Positions 44,305 through 54,223 of a stretch of DNA of 64,000 bases are shown one piece after another; position 1 is the stretch's first letter, and each line of letters begins with the position of its first letter. Origin of the DNA: Nocardioides piscis (GTDB lineage: Bacteria; Actinomycetota; Actinomycetes; Propionibacteriales; Nocardioidaceae). The stretch lies in NCBI RefSeq assembly GCF_011300215.1, contig NZ_CP049866.1:1116001-1180000 (forward strand). Direction: 5' to 3'. Position numbers and translations under genes: made by a program. Below the pieces are notes generated by a model. The model did not search any database. It had not been told where the DNA came from and saw only the letters and a program-made list of their open reading frames with translations.

Positions 44305-44488
44305 CCTCGACCAAGGATTCGCCTGTTGTCACCGCTGACCCCTAGGGTTGCCGACTAGTCGGTCCGGCCAGTCTTGCCCCGGATCGCAGTGGGAACTCGA
44401 AACAGGGCCCGCTCACCTCGACTTCTTCGAGGCCATGCCGCGCAGCACGCGCGATGTGTTGGCGAGACGCCAACGAAAGTGATCCACC
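44305..44488 (+). promoter_or_regulatory. Long structured leader of the RhlE-like helicase
   Basis: The 184 bases between the BVMO stop and the helicase ATG have no ORF. They contain a perfect 12-bp palindrome CCGACTAGTCGG (44351-44362) and two compact stem-loops, CCTCGA-cttct-TCGAGG and GTTGGCG-aga-CGCCAAC. The second lies within 25 bases of the start codon. The layout resembles structured 5' leaders of cold-regulated helicase genes, but that function is only a suggestion. Confidence 0.35.
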
Positions 44489-45967
44489 ATGACGTTCGCC
44501 GACTTCGGCGTGCCCAGCATGCTCATCGACATCCTCGACAAGCAGGGCATCACCTCCCCCACCCCCATCCAGGCCGCGACGCTGCCTGACAGCCTCGCCG
44601 GGCGCGACGTGCTCGGTCGGGGCCGCACCGGCTCCGGCAAGACGTATGCGTTCCTGCTGCCGCTGGTCACCCGCCTCGACGCCGCGAAGCTGCCGGCCAT
44701 GCCGCGCAAGCCGCGCGCGCTGATCCTCGCCCCGACCCGCGAGCTCGTCGGCCAGATCCACGCAGCCCTCAAGCCGATGGCCGACGCCGCCGGCCTCTCC
44801 ACGATCGTCGTCTATGGCGGCGTGGGCCAGGGCCCGCAGACCACCGGCCTGAAGAAGGGCGTCGACATCGTCGTCGCCTGCCCGGGCCGCCTCGAGGACC
44901 TGATGCAGCAGAAGTACTGCGACCTGTCCGCAGTCGAGGTCACCATCCTCGACGAGGCCGACCACATGGCCGACCTCGGCTTCCTGCCCGGCGTGCGCCG
45001 GATCATGGACAAGACCCCGCAGAGCGGCCAGCGGTTGCTGTTCTCCGCGACGCTGGACAAGGCGATCGACGTCCTGGTCAAGCGCTTCCTGACCAACCCC
45101 GTCACCCACGAGGCCGACTCGGCGCAGTCACCCGTCTCCACGATGAGCCACCACGTGCTCCACGTGAGCCGCGACCAGCGCGTGCCGATCCTCGTCGACC
45201 TGGCCAGCGCGCCCGGCCGCACGGTGATGTTCACCCGCACCAAGCACGGCGCCAAGGCGCTGGCTCGTCAGCTCAACAAGAGCGGCATCCCGAGCGTCGA
45301 CCTGCACGGCAACCTGTCGCAGAACGCCCGCACCCGCAACATGGCGATGTTCCACTCCGGCAAGGCCACCACGCTGGTCGCCACCGACATCGCCGCGCGT
45401 GGCATCCACGTCGATGACGTGGCCCTCGTGGTGCACGCCGACCCGCCGACCGAGCACAAGGCCTACCTGCACCGCTCGGGCCGCACCGCGCGTGCCGGCG
45501 CCGTCGGCACCGTCATCACGATGATGACCGACGACCAGGTGCGCGACGTCCGCGACCTCACCCGGCTCGCGGGCATCAAGGCCACGACCACCAAGGTCCA
45601 CGGTCCCGACCACCCGATGCTGGTCCAGCTCGCTCCCGGTGAGCGCACCACTCCCGGCGGCCTCGTCGCCGACGTCGCCCCCTCGGGTGGCGGCTCCTCG
45701 ACCGGCGGCAACGCCCAGCGCAAGCGCGCCCGCAAGACCGGCGAGACCAACGGCCAGTCGCGCCGGGGCAACCCGACCGGTGGCTCCGGCTCGGCCGGCG
45801 GCTCCGGTGGCGGTCAGCGCCGCCGTTCCGGTGGCGGCGGTCAGGGTGCTCCGGCAGGCGCGCCCTCCGGCGGCAGCCGCGGTCGTCGCAGCGGCGGCGG
45901 CAACCGCAGCACCTCTGGCTCGACCGGTGGTCGTTCACACTCGGCCGCCTCCTTCTCCGGTCGCTGA
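44489..45967 (+). CDS. DEAD-box RNA helicase, RhlE-like with Gly-rich tail
   Basis: The 492-residue protein has a full set of motifs: FGVPSMLIDIL and PTPIQ (Q motif), GRTGSGKT (motif I), PTRELVGQI, ACPGRLED, ILDEADHMADLGF, FSATLDKA, VMFTRTKHGAKAL, VATDIAARGIHVDD and HRSGRTARAG. Residues 395-492 are Gly/Ser/Arg-rich, a flexible RNA-binding tail. It is shorter than the DeaD-like helicase at 13300 and lacks its DbpA-like domain, so the two probably have distinct targets. It is monocistronic with a long leader and a strong terminator. Confidence 0.92.
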   Translation: MTFADFGVPSMLIDILDKQGITSPTPIQAATLPDSLAGRDVLGRGRTGSGKTYAFLLPLVTRLDAAKLPAMPRKPRALILAPTRELVGQIHAALKPMADAAGLSTIVVYGGVGQGPQTTGLKKGVDIVVACPGRLEDLMQQKYCDLSAVEVTILDEADHMADLGFLPGVRRIMDKTPQSGQRLLFSATLDKAIDVLVKRFLTNPVTHEADSAQSPVSTMSHHVLHVSRDQRVPILVDLASAPGRTVMFTRTKHGAKALARQLNKSGIPSVDLHGNLSQNARTRNMAMFHSGKATTLVATDIAARGIHVDDVALVVHADPPTEHKAYLHRSGRTARAGAVGTVITMMTDDQVRDVRDLTRLAGIKATTTKVHGPDHPMLVQLAPGERTTPGGLVADVAPSGGGSSTGGNAQRKRARKTGETNGQSRRGNPTGGSGSAGGSGGGQRRRSGGGGQGAPAGAPSGGSRGRRSGGGNRSTSGSTGGRSHSAASFSGR

Positions 45968-45988
45968 CCGGGGCTCAACGCCTCACGC

Positions 45989-46027
45989 ACAGGACGCGCG
46001 GACACCCCTGGTGTCCGCGCGTCCTGT
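45989..46027 (+). terminator. Strong intrinsic-type terminator after the helicase gene
   Basis: A perfect 17-bp stem, ACAGGACGCGCGGACAC (45989-46005) and its complement (46011-46027), with a 5-base loop lies 22 bases downstream of the helicase stop and is followed by CATTTCCC. Confidence 0.85.
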
Positions 46028-46063
46028 CATTTCCCGGCTCCGGGAATGGTTCGGCAGTCCAGT

Positions 46064-46081
46064 TAGTTAAAGCAACAACTA
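46064..46081 (+). promoter_or_regulatory. Candidate operator of the VOC/esterase operon
   Basis: TAGTTAAAGCAACAACTA has 5-bp inverted arms (TAGTT/AACTA) around an 8-base centre and lies 29 bases upstream of ATG 46111. The AT-rich palindrome stands out in a very GC-rich context and resembles MarR-type operators. No matching regulator is adjacent. Confidence 0.45.
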
Positions 46082-46110
46082 CCTTGGCCCTGACCGAAAG
46101 TGAGTGACCC

Positions 46111-46620
46111 ATGAGCATCCCCGCCGTCCGCCTCAACCACGCCGTCCTCTTCGTCGCCGACCTGCAGCGCTCGATCGACTTCTACACCTCCGTCTTCGAC
46201 ATGCAGGTCGCCGCCACCGAGCCGCGGGCCGACGCCGCGTTCCTGCGCCTGACCAAGGGCGACAACCACCACGACCTCGGCCTCTTCGGCATCGGGGCCG
46301 GCGAGCGCAAGCGCCCCGGCATCGGGCTCTACCACCTCGCCTGGCAGGTCGACACGATCGAGCAGCTCGAGGAGGCTCGCCTGGCGCTGGCCGACCACGA
46401 CGCCTACACCGGCGAGTCCAGCCACGGCGCGACCAAGAGCGTCTATGGCAAGGACCCCGACGGCAACGAGTTCGAGGTCATGTGGATGCTGCCGCGCGAG
46501 CACTGGGGCCGCTTCGAGCACGAGGCTCCGGTCGAGCGACTCGACCTCGGCGCCGAGGTCGCCTCGTGGTCGGGCGTGCGTACGGCGGGCCGCGTCGTCA
46601 CCGAGGCGGTCGCCCGATGA
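46111..46620 (+). CDS. VOC-family dioxygenase-like protein (catechol 2,3-dioxygenase type)
   Basis: The 169-residue protein has two beta-alpha-beta-beta-beta modules with the expected metal ligands: His in RLNHAVLFVADLQRSIDFY, His in IGLYHLAWQVDTIEQL and Glu in KDPDGNEFEVMW. It is short for a ring-cleaving dioxygenase, and related single-domain proteins have glyoxalase or resistance roles. It is coupled by ATGA to an esterase-like gene downstream, a pairing common in actinobacterial quinone or catechol detoxification operons. Confidence 0.85.
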   Translation: MSIPAVRLNHAVLFVADLQRSIDFYTSVFDMQVAATEPRADAAFLRLTKGDNHHDLGLFGIGAGERKRPGIGLYHLAWQVDTIEQLEEARLALADHDAYTGESSHGATKSVYGKDPDGNEFEVMWMLPREHWGRFEHEAPVERLDLGAEVASWSGVRTAGRVVTEAVAR

Positions 46621-47780
46621 GTGCCTTCGCTGCTCCCGTCGTCGCCTGGGCGAGCGGCGAGGACGACCCGTCGCGTCCCCTCGTGGTCCTGCTGCACGGT
46701 CGCGGCTCCGACGAGACCGAGATCGTCGGCCTGGCCGGGCACCTGCCGGGCGAGGCGTCGTACGCCGCTGTGCGCGCACCGATCGAGGAGGGCGGCGGCT
46801 ATGCGTGGTTCGCCAACCGCGGCATCGGCCGACCGGTCGCCGAGAGCCTGGCGGCGACGATGGCGTGGTTCCGGACGTGGCTGGACGAGGTCGCCCCTGC
46901 CGGTCGCCCGGTCGTCCTGGCCGGCTTCAGCGGAGGCGCGGCGTTCGCGGGCGGGCTGGTCCTCAGCGACCCCGCCCGGTTCGCCGGAGCCGCCATCCTC
47001 TACGGCACCCTTCCCTTCGAGGACGCGGGCGTCCCCGTCGAGGCCGGGCGCCTGACCGGCCTGCCGGTCTTCGTCGCCCAGGGCGACCAGGACCACGTCA
47101 TCCCCGCCGAGCTCCTCTCCCGCACCTGGTCCTACCTGCTCGGCGCATCGGGCGCGGCGCCCTCGGCCCGCCGAGACACGGGTGGCCACGGCCTGACCCA
47201 GGGCACGGCGGTCGAGCTCGCCGAGTGGCTCGCCCACCGGCTCGCGTGGCTCACCCGCCGCGGACAGGGTCCGGTGGGTATGGCGCCCGAGCCGGCCGGG
47301 TGGCCGACGCTCCCGGGCGGCACGCTGCCTGCCCGGACAGGGGATCGGCCCGAGGTCCACTTCCGCATCCCGCAGAGCCAGCTCACCGACACCTCACCGC
47401 CGCAGCTGCAGGAGGCGCTCTTCGCCCGGCTGTCCGGGCTCGACGGCGTGGACAGCGGTCCGTCGATGATCTCGGTCCCGGGAGCGCGGGGCCTCGTCGC
47501 GCCCGACGCGGACGGCCCGGACGACGCCTTCCTGGTCGCGGAGGTCAAGGAGTTCGCCCACCTGCACCCCGAGCACGACGGCTCGCTGCACGTCGCCCTC
47601 CCGCACGACCTGGCTGCCGACGCGATCGCCAAGGGCTGGGCGCAGAGCCACATGTGGGCGGGCGTTCGCCTGTCACCGGGATTCCTGATGGTCTACGGGC
47701 CCCGGGACGAGGCCGAGCTCGACGTCGTCGCGGGCATCGTCGAGGCGTCCCACCGTCATGCGTTCGGCCGCCTCGGCTGA
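46617..47780 (+). CDS. Esterase/phospholipase domain fused to a luciferase-family (DUF5519-like) domain
   Basis: The 387-residue protein joins two domains. Residues 1-215 are an alpha/beta hydrolase of the carboxylesterase/phospholipase type: LVVLLHGRGSDETEIVGL, YAWFANRG, the nucleophile in LAGFSGGAAFAGGL, Asp in GDQDHVIP and His in DTGGHGLTQG. Residues about 235-387 match the luciferase-family domain: FLVAEVKEFAHLHPEHDGSLHVALPHDLAADAIAKGWAQSHMWAGVRLSPGFLMVYGPRD. The second domain often occurs alone. The gene is coupled to the VOC gene, so both likely act on one compound. No natural substrate is known to me. Confidence 0.82.
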   Translation: MSAFAAPVVAWASGEDDPSRPLVVLLHGRGSDETEIVGLAGHLPGEASYAAVRAPIEEGGGYAWFANRGIGRPVAESLAATMAWFRTWLDEVAPAGRPVVLAGFSGGAAFAGGLVLSDPARFAGAAILYGTLPFEDAGVPVEAGRLTGLPVFVAQGDQDHVIPAELLSRTWSYLLGASGAAPSARRDTGGHGLTQGTAVELAEWLAHRLAWLTRRGQGPVGMAPEPAGWPTLPGGTLPARTGDRPEVHFRIPQSQLTDTSPPQLQEALFARLSGLDGVDSGPSMISVPGARGLVAPDADGPDDAFLVAEVKEFAHLHPEHDGSLHVALPHDLAADAIAKGWAQSHMWAGVRLSPGFLMVYGPRDEAELDVVAGIVEASHRHAFGRLG

Positions 47781-47801
47781 GGTGTCGTCGGCTGCTGGTC
47801 G

Positions 47802-48464
47802 TCAGTGGGCCAGCAGCTCGGCATACGCCTTGCGCTGCCCGGGCACGAGGATCGCCTTGAGGATGAGTGCGAGCTGGCGCTGGACGTAGGTGTCGAGGGA
47901 CTGGCTCCGCTCGAAGTACCAGTGCTTGAGGGCCCAGGCGTGGGCCAGGAGGAGCAGGTCGTAGGCCGCGAGGTCGATGTCGGGGGCGTCGAAGAGCCCG
48001 GCGTCCACACCGTCTCGCAGGGCCTGTCGCAGCGGCTCGCTGGTCTGCACCTCCAGCTCCATGATCCGGGCCCGGCCGGCCTCGTCGAGGCTCTTGGTCT
48101 CGCGATAGGTCAGCACGGCGGCGTGGCGACGCTCGTCGATGACCTCGCAGAAGGAGCGGAACGCCGCAGCCAGGCGGTGCACGGGGTCCTCCCCGGCGGC
48201 CTCGACCGCAGCGGGGACCTGCGTGGCGAACGAGTCGAGGACTCCGACGATGACGGCCAGCAGCAGGTCGTCCTTGCCGCCGAAGTAGCGATAGATCAGG
48301 CCCACGCTCACGCCGGCCTCGGCCGCCACCGCCTGCATCGACACCGCGTGGGAGCCGTCTCGCTCCATCAGGCGCGCCGCCGCCTCGAGCAGCTGGGTGC
48401 TGCGGTGCTCGGCCCGTGCGCGCTTGGCTGCGTCAGCCGGGTCGCGGGTGGGAGCGGAAGTCAT
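47802..48464 (-). CDS. TetR-family repressor of the cyclohexanecarboxylate operon (inferred)
   Basis: The 220-residue protein has the TetR HTH (STQLLEAAARLMERDGSHAVSMQAVAAEAGVSVGLIYRYFGGKDDLL) and a large C-terminal TetR_C domain. It is divergent from the badI-gcdH operon across 133 bases that contain two perfect 16-bp palindromes with the same consensus. The closer palindrome would shut its own promoter and the other the operon promoter. The inducer is probably a CoA ester of the pathway, by analogy with other beta-oxidation TetR proteins. Confidence 0.85.
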   Translation of the reverse strand: MTSAPTRDPADAAKRARAEHRSTQLLEAAARLMERDGSHAVSMQAVAAEAGVSVGLIYRYFGGKDDLLLAVIVGVLDSFATQVPAAVEAAGEDPVHRLAAAFRSFCEVIDERRHAAVLTYRETKSLDEAGRARIMELEVQTSEPLRQALRDGVDAGLFDAPDIDLAAYDLLLLAHAWALKHWYFERSQSLDTYVQRQLALILKAILVPGQRKAYAELLAH

Positions 48465-48491
48465 GGAGTCTCCTGGCGGTGATCGAAAAAA

Positions 48492-48507
48492 ATGAACCCG
48501 GGTTCAT
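48492..48507. promoter_or_regulatory. TetR operator 1 (perfect 16-bp palindrome)
   Basis: ATGAACCCGGGTTCAT is a perfect palindrome, 27 bases upstream of the tetR start. It shares the consensus ATGAAnCnnGnTTCAT with operator 2. Confidence 0.8.
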
Positions 48508-48524
48508 CCTAGCCGATCCGACCC

Positions 48525-48556
48525 TTGACACGGTCTCAAAATGAATCTAGATTCAT
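48525..48556 (+). promoter_or_regulatory. Promoter of the badI-gcdH operon with TetR operator 2
   Basis: TTGACA (48525-48530) and TAGATT (48548-48553) are separated by 17 bases, a near-consensus sigma-70 promoter. The perfect 16-bp palindrome ATGAATCTAGATTCAT (48541-48556) covers the -10. An additional half-site GATTCAT follows at about 48571. The ribosome-binding site AGGGG precedes ATG 48598. Confidence 0.8.
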
Positions 48557-48597
48557 CACCAGTGAAGGAAGATTCATTTTCGAGCTCAGGGGTTGCG

Positions 48598-49392
48598 ATG
48601 ACATTCGAGGACATCACCTACGCGGTCGAGGAGACCGCGGCCGTGATCACGATCAACCGCCCGGACCGCTACAACGCGTTCCGCGCCAAGACGGTGGAGG
48701 AGCTGATCAAGGCGTTCCGCCTCGCCTGGGCCGACAAGCAGGTCCAGTCGGTCATCCTGACCGGCGCCGGCGAGAAGGCCTTCTGCACCGGTGGCGACGT
48801 CAAGCAGCGGGCCGAGACCGGGGACTACGGTCCGAGCGAGTCGGGCATGTTCGAGATCGGCAACCTGCACAAGCTGATCCGTGACATCCCCAAGCCGGTG
48901 ATCGCCGCCGTCAACGGCGTTGCGGTCGGCGGCGGCCACGTGCTCCACGTCCTGTGCGACGTGTCGCTGGCCAGCGAGACCGCCCGCTTCGGCCAGGCCG
49001 GTCCCAAGGTGGGCTCCTTCGACGCAGGCTTCGGGTCTGCCTATCTCGCCCGCGTGGTGGGGGAGAAGAAGGCTCGCGAGATCTGGTTCTGGTGCCGGAT
49101 GTATGACGCGCAGGAGGCCCTCGGCATGGGCCTGGTCAACAAGGTCGTCCCGGCTGACCAGCTACTGAAGGAGGCCAAGGAGTGGGCCGCCGAGGTGGCC
49201 GAGAAGAGCCCCACCGCGATCCGCTTCCTCAAGCAGTCCTTCAACGCCGACACCGACCACCAGGCCGGCTACAGCAACATGGCGATGACGGCGCTCGACA
49301 TGTTCACCGCCTCACCCGAGGGCCTCGAAGGGGCCGCGGCGTTCGCGGAGAAGCGCAAGCCCGACTTCAACCAGCACGTCAACTGGCACTGA
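48598..49392 (+). CDS. badI: 2-ketocyclohexanecarboxyl-CoA hydrolase
   Basis: The 264-residue protein belongs to the crotonase superfamily and resembles BadI of Rhodopseudomonas, which opens the ring of 2-ketocyclohexanecarboxyl-CoA to pimeloyl-CoA. Matching stretches are FEDITYAVEE, INRPDRYNAFRAKTVEELIKAF, GAGEKAFCTGGDVKQ, and especially FGQAGPKVGSFDAGFGSAYLARVVGEKKAREIWF, shared with BadI and MenB. The end (RKPDFNQHVN) also fits BadI. ATG 48598 has AGGGG upstream, whereas the earlier in-frame ATG lies within operator 2. It is the first gene of the nine-gene operon. Confidence 0.85.
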   Translation: MTFEDITYAVEETAAVITINRPDRYNAFRAKTVEELIKAFRLAWADKQVQSVILTGAGEKAFCTGGDVKQRAETGDYGPSESGMFEIGNLHKLIRDIPKPVIAAVNGVAVGGGHVLHVLCDVSLASETARFGQAGPKVGSFDAGFGSAYLARVVGEKKAREIWFWCRMYDAQEALGMGLVNKVVPADQLLKEAKEWAAEVAEKSPTAIRFLKQSFNADTDHQAGYSNMAMTALDMFTASPEGLEGAAAFAEKRKPDFNQHVNWH

Positions 49393-49404
49393 GGGACGAC
49401 GGTC

Positions 49405-50550
49405 ATGTTCTATGCAGACGACGAGGACCAGGAGGCGTTCCGGCAGGAGATCCGCCGGTTCGCCACCAAGGTCCTGGCACCGCACTACCAGCCCGACGAC
49501 AAGGCAGCGGAGTTCCGCCGCGAGCTCGCGCTCGACATGGCGGGCATGGGCCTGACGGGCCTGCGCATCCCCGAGGAGTACGGCGGCCAGGACGCCACGG
49601 CCGTCATCGCCGGCGTGGCCGCCGAGGAGGTCGGCCGGGCCGACTTCAACGCGACCTACCTCATCATCAACACTGCCCTCATCAGCGACGTCATCGTCCG
49701 CAACGCCACCGACGAGCAGAAGGCGGCATGGCTCCCCGGCATCGCCAGCGGCGAGACCGTGCCGTGCATCTGCATCACCGAGCCCGGCCACGGGACCGAC
49801 GCGGCCAGCCTCGAGCTCAAGGCGGTCCGCGACGGCGACGGCTGGACGCTGCACGGGGAGAAGACGTCGATCACCCTCGGCATGGCCAGCGACCGCGCGG
49901 TCGTGCTCGCCCGCACCGGCGGGCCGGGTGCTCGTGGGGTCAGTGCCTTCTGGGTCGACCTCTCCCACGAGAGCGTCACCCGGGCCCCCTTCGACGACCT
50001 CGGCAGCCGGGCCATCGGCCGCGCCTCGCTGCACTTCGCCGGCACGCCGGTCGGCGCCGACGCGCTCATCGGCAACGAGGGCGACGGCTTCGTCTCGGTC
50101 ATGCAGGGCTTCGACTACTCCCGCGCCATCATCGGCCTGGCCTGCCTCGGCGCCGCCCAGGCATCGCTCGACGAGGCGCTGCAGTGGTCGCGCGACCGGG
50201 AGGCCTTCGGCAAGCCGATCGGCACCTTCCAGGGCGTCGCCTTCCCGCTCGCCGAGCAGGCGACCTACGTCAAGGGCGCCCGCCACGTCTGTTATGAGGC
50301 GCTCTGGCGCAAGGACCAGGACCTCGAGCACTCGGCCGAGGCGGCGATGTCGAAGTTCTGGGCACCCAAGCTCGCCACCGAGGTCATCCACCAGTGCCTG
50401 CTGACCCTAGGACACCTCGGCTACTCGACCGAGAGCCCCGTGGGCCAGCGGCTGCGCGACGTGATCGGCCTCGAGATCGGCGACGGCACGGCACAGGTCT
50501 CCAAGCTCGTCATCTCCCGCTCCCTCCTGGGTCGCGCCTTCGCTCCCTGA
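49405..50550 (+). CDS. aliB: Cyclohexanecarboxyl-CoA dehydrogenase
   Basis: The 381-residue acyl-CoA dehydrogenase introduces the 1,2 double bond of cyclohexanecarboxyl-CoA. Diagnostic segments shared with AliB are LHGEKTSITLGMASDRAVVLARTGG, GSRAIGRASLHF and VMQGFDYSRAIIGLACLGAAQ. The catalytic Glu of the usual YEGT motif is replaced: the segment reads IGLEIGDGTAQV with Asp360 at that place. Its position next to badI and badH supports the assignment. The gap to badI is 12 bases. Confidence 0.82.
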   Translation: MFYADDEDQEAFRQEIRRFATKVLAPHYQPDDKAAEFRRELALDMAGMGLTGLRIPEEYGGQDATAVIAGVAAEEVGRADFNATYLIINTALISDVIVRNATDEQKAAWLPGIASGETVPCICITEPGHGTDAASLELKAVRDGDGWTLHGEKTSITLGMASDRAVVLARTGGPGARGVSAFWVDLSHESVTRAPFDDLGSRAIGRASLHFAGTPVGADALIGNEGDGFVSVMQGFDYSRAIIGLACLGAAQASLDEALQWSRDREAFGKPIGTFQGVAFPLAEQATYVKGARHVCYEALWRKDQDLEHSAEAAMSKFWAPKLATEVIHQCLLTLGHLGYSTESPVGQRLRDVIGLEIGDGTAQVSKLVISRSLLGRAFAP

Positions 50551-50597
50551 GCGCGGCCGGCGACCACCTCCAGGCACGACTCACGAAAGGCACGACC

Positions 50598-51338
50598 ATG
50601 GGAAAGCTCGACAACAAGATCGCGATCGTCACCGGCGCAGGCCAGGGCATCGGCAAGGCCATCTCGCAGCGACTGGCGGCCGACGGCGCCACCGTCGTCG
50701 TCACCGACATCAACGAGGGAGCCGCCAAGGAGACCGCCGGCGGGCTCGGCAACGACTCCATCGGCATGCACACCGACGTCACCGACCGCGACTCGGTCAA
50801 CGCGATGGTCGCGCAGGTGAAGGAGCAGTTCGGCCGCATCGACGTGCTGGTCAACAACGCCGGCTGGGACAAGGCCGAGCCGTTCGTCGACTCCGAGCCC
50901 GAGACCTGGGACCGCGTCATCGCGATCAACCTCTACGGCGTGCTCAACACCTCCAAGGCCGTGCTGCCGATCATGGCCGAGCAGGGCGGCGGTCGCGTCG
51001 TCAACCTCGGCTCCGACGCCGGTCGCGCCGGCTCGTCCGGTGAGGCGGTCTATTCGGCTGCCAAGGGCGGAGTCATCGCGTTCACCAAGGCCACGGCCCG
51101 CGAGATGGCCCGCAGCCAGGTCGCGATCAACTGCGTGTGCCCCGGCCCGACCGACACCGAGCTGTTCGCCAGCATGGGCGGCGACAAGCTGCGCGAGGCG
51201 TTGACCCGCGCCATCCCCTTCCGCAGGCTGGGCCAGCCCGAGGACATCGCCAACGCGGTTGCCTTCTTCGCCTCCGAGGAGGCTGCCTTCATCACCGGCC
51301 AGACCGTCAGCGTCAGCGGCGGACTCACGATGGCGTGA
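50598..51338 (+). CDS. badH: 2-hydroxycyclohexanecarboxyl-CoA dehydrogenase (SDR)
   Basis: The 246-residue SDR has IAIVTGAGQGIGKAIS, VLVNNAGWDKAEPF, the catalytic Ser in VNLGSDAGRAGSSGEAVYSAAKGG (YxxxK present) and the C-terminal GQTVSVSGGLTMA. The phrase GRAGSSGEAVYSAAKGGVIAFTKA is close to BadH of Rhodopseudomonas, which oxidises 2-hydroxycyclohexanecarboxyl-CoA to the 2-keto ester. ATG 50598 has GAAAGG upstream. The next gene lies 40 bases downstream. Confidence 0.83.
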   Translation: MGKLDNKIAIVTGAGQGIGKAISQRLAADGATVVVTDINEGAAKETAGGLGNDSIGMHTDVTDRDSVNAMVAQVKEQFGRIDVLVNNAGWDKAEPFVDSEPETWDRVIAINLYGVLNTSKAVLPIMAEQGGGRVVNLGSDAGRAGSSGEAVYSAAKGGVIAFTKATAREMARSQVAINCVCPGPTDTELFASMGGDKLREALTRAIPFRRLGQPEDIANAVAFFASEEAAFITGQTVSVSGGLTMA

Positions 51339-51378
51339 CGGCCACACCCACCCATCCCGACGTCTCCGGAGCCCAGTC

Positions 51379-53021
51379 ATGAGCCCAGCCATGTTCGAGA
51401 CCACCCTCACCGCCGACCAGATCGAGAAGTTCACCGACGCCGGCTTCTGGCGCGACCGCACCATCACCGACTTCCTCGACGAGGCGGCCGAGGCCACTCC
51501 CGACAAGGTCGCCTTCATCGACTCCCGGACCCAGGTGACCTTCGGTGAGCTGAAGCAGCAGGTCGACCGGTGCGCGCTCGGCTTCCTCGAGCTGGGCATC
51601 GAGCCCGGCGACGTGGTCTCCTTCCAGCTCCCCAACTGGATCGAGTGGGTCGTCGTCCACTACGCCGCCAGCCGGATCGGCGCGGTCAGCAACCCGCTCA
51701 TCCCGATCTATCGCGAGCGCGAGGTCGGCTTCATGGTCGGACTGGCCAAGTCGAAGCTGATCGTGGTCCCGCAGTCCTTCCGGGGCTTCGACTATCCCGC
51801 GATGGTCGAGCGGATGCGTGGCGACTGGCCGGCGCTCGAGCGCGTGCTCGTCGTCGGCGGTCCGAGCGGCCCGACCTCGTGGGAGGAGTTCATGGCCACG
51901 CCGTGGGAGGAGCGACGCGACCCGGCCGACCTCGCCGCCGTACGCCCCGACCCCAATGCCGTGACCCTGCTGATCTTCACCTCCGGCACCACCGGTGAGC
52001 CCAAGGGTGTGATGCACACCCACAACACCGTGGTCGCCGCCAACGACGCGCTCCCCGAGCGCCTGGGCATCACCGCCGACACGGTCTTCCACATGGCCTC
52101 GACGCTCGCCCACCTCACCGGCTTCCTCTATGGCGCCCGGCTCAGCGTGCAGAACGGCGCCACCTGCGTGCTGCAGGACGTCTGGGACCCGGCTGCCTTC
52201 GTGGACCTCGTCGAGAAGCACGCCATCACCTACACCTCGGCCGCCACCCCGTTCCTCCACGACCTCCTGGCTGTGCCCGACCTCGGGGAGCGCGACCTGT
52301 CCTCGCTGACCCGGTTCTGCTGCATGGGCGCCCCGATCCCGAGGGTGCTCGTGCGCGAGGCCAAGGCCAAGCTGCCCGGCCTGGCCGTGCTCGGCGGGTG
52401 GGGCCAGACCGAGGAGGGCCTGGTGACGCTCGGCATCCCCGGTGACCCGGAGGACAAGGTCATCGACACCGACGGCTGTCCCTATCCCGGGATGGAGATC
52501 CGCGTCGTCGACCCCGACGGCCGGCCCCTGCCTCCCGGCACCGAGGGGGCGCTGCAGGTGCGGGGACCGTTCGTGTTCGTCGGCTATGCCGAGCGCCTCG
52601 ACCTGACGCGCTCCCTCTTCCGGCCCGACCCGGACGGCGACTGGTTCGACACCGGCGACCTCGCCCACATCGACGAGGACGGCTATCTCCGGATCTCCGG
52701 GCGAACCAAGGACGTCATCATCCGCGGTGGCGAGAACATCCCGGTGTCCTACGTCGAGAACGTGCTCTACGAGCACCCCGACGTCGAGGCCGTCGCGGTG
52801 GTCGGCGTGCCGGACCCGCGGCTCCAGGAGCGGGCGTGTGCCTGCCTGGTGCTCAAGCCCGGCGCCGAGCCGCTGTCGTTCGCCGGGCTCCAGGAGTTCC
52901 TCGCCACCAAAGGCGTGGCCAAGCAGTACTGGCCCGAGAAGCTGGTGCTGCTCGACGACTTCCCCAAGACCCCGAGCGGCAAGATCCAGAAGTTCGCGCT
53001 GCGCAAGGAGGTGGCATCGGC

Positions 53022-53025
<4 letters not shown>
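51379..53025 (+). CDS. aliA: Cyclohexanecarboxylate-CoA ligase
   Basis: The 548-residue adenylate-forming enzyme has LLIFTSGTTGEPKGVMHTH (P-loop), LGGWGQTEEGLVTLG, DWFDTGDLAHIDEDGYLRISGR and the Lys end PKTPSGKIQKFALRKE. The N-terminus (ETTLTADQIEKFTDAGFWRDRTITDFLDEAAEATPDK) and overall length fit AliA-type ligases for cyclohexanecarboxylate. It activates the substrate entering the pathway. Substrate specificity is deduced from operon membership and not read from the pocket. Confidence 0.82.
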
Positions 53026-54218
<1,193 letters not shown>

Positions 54219-54223
54219 GCACG

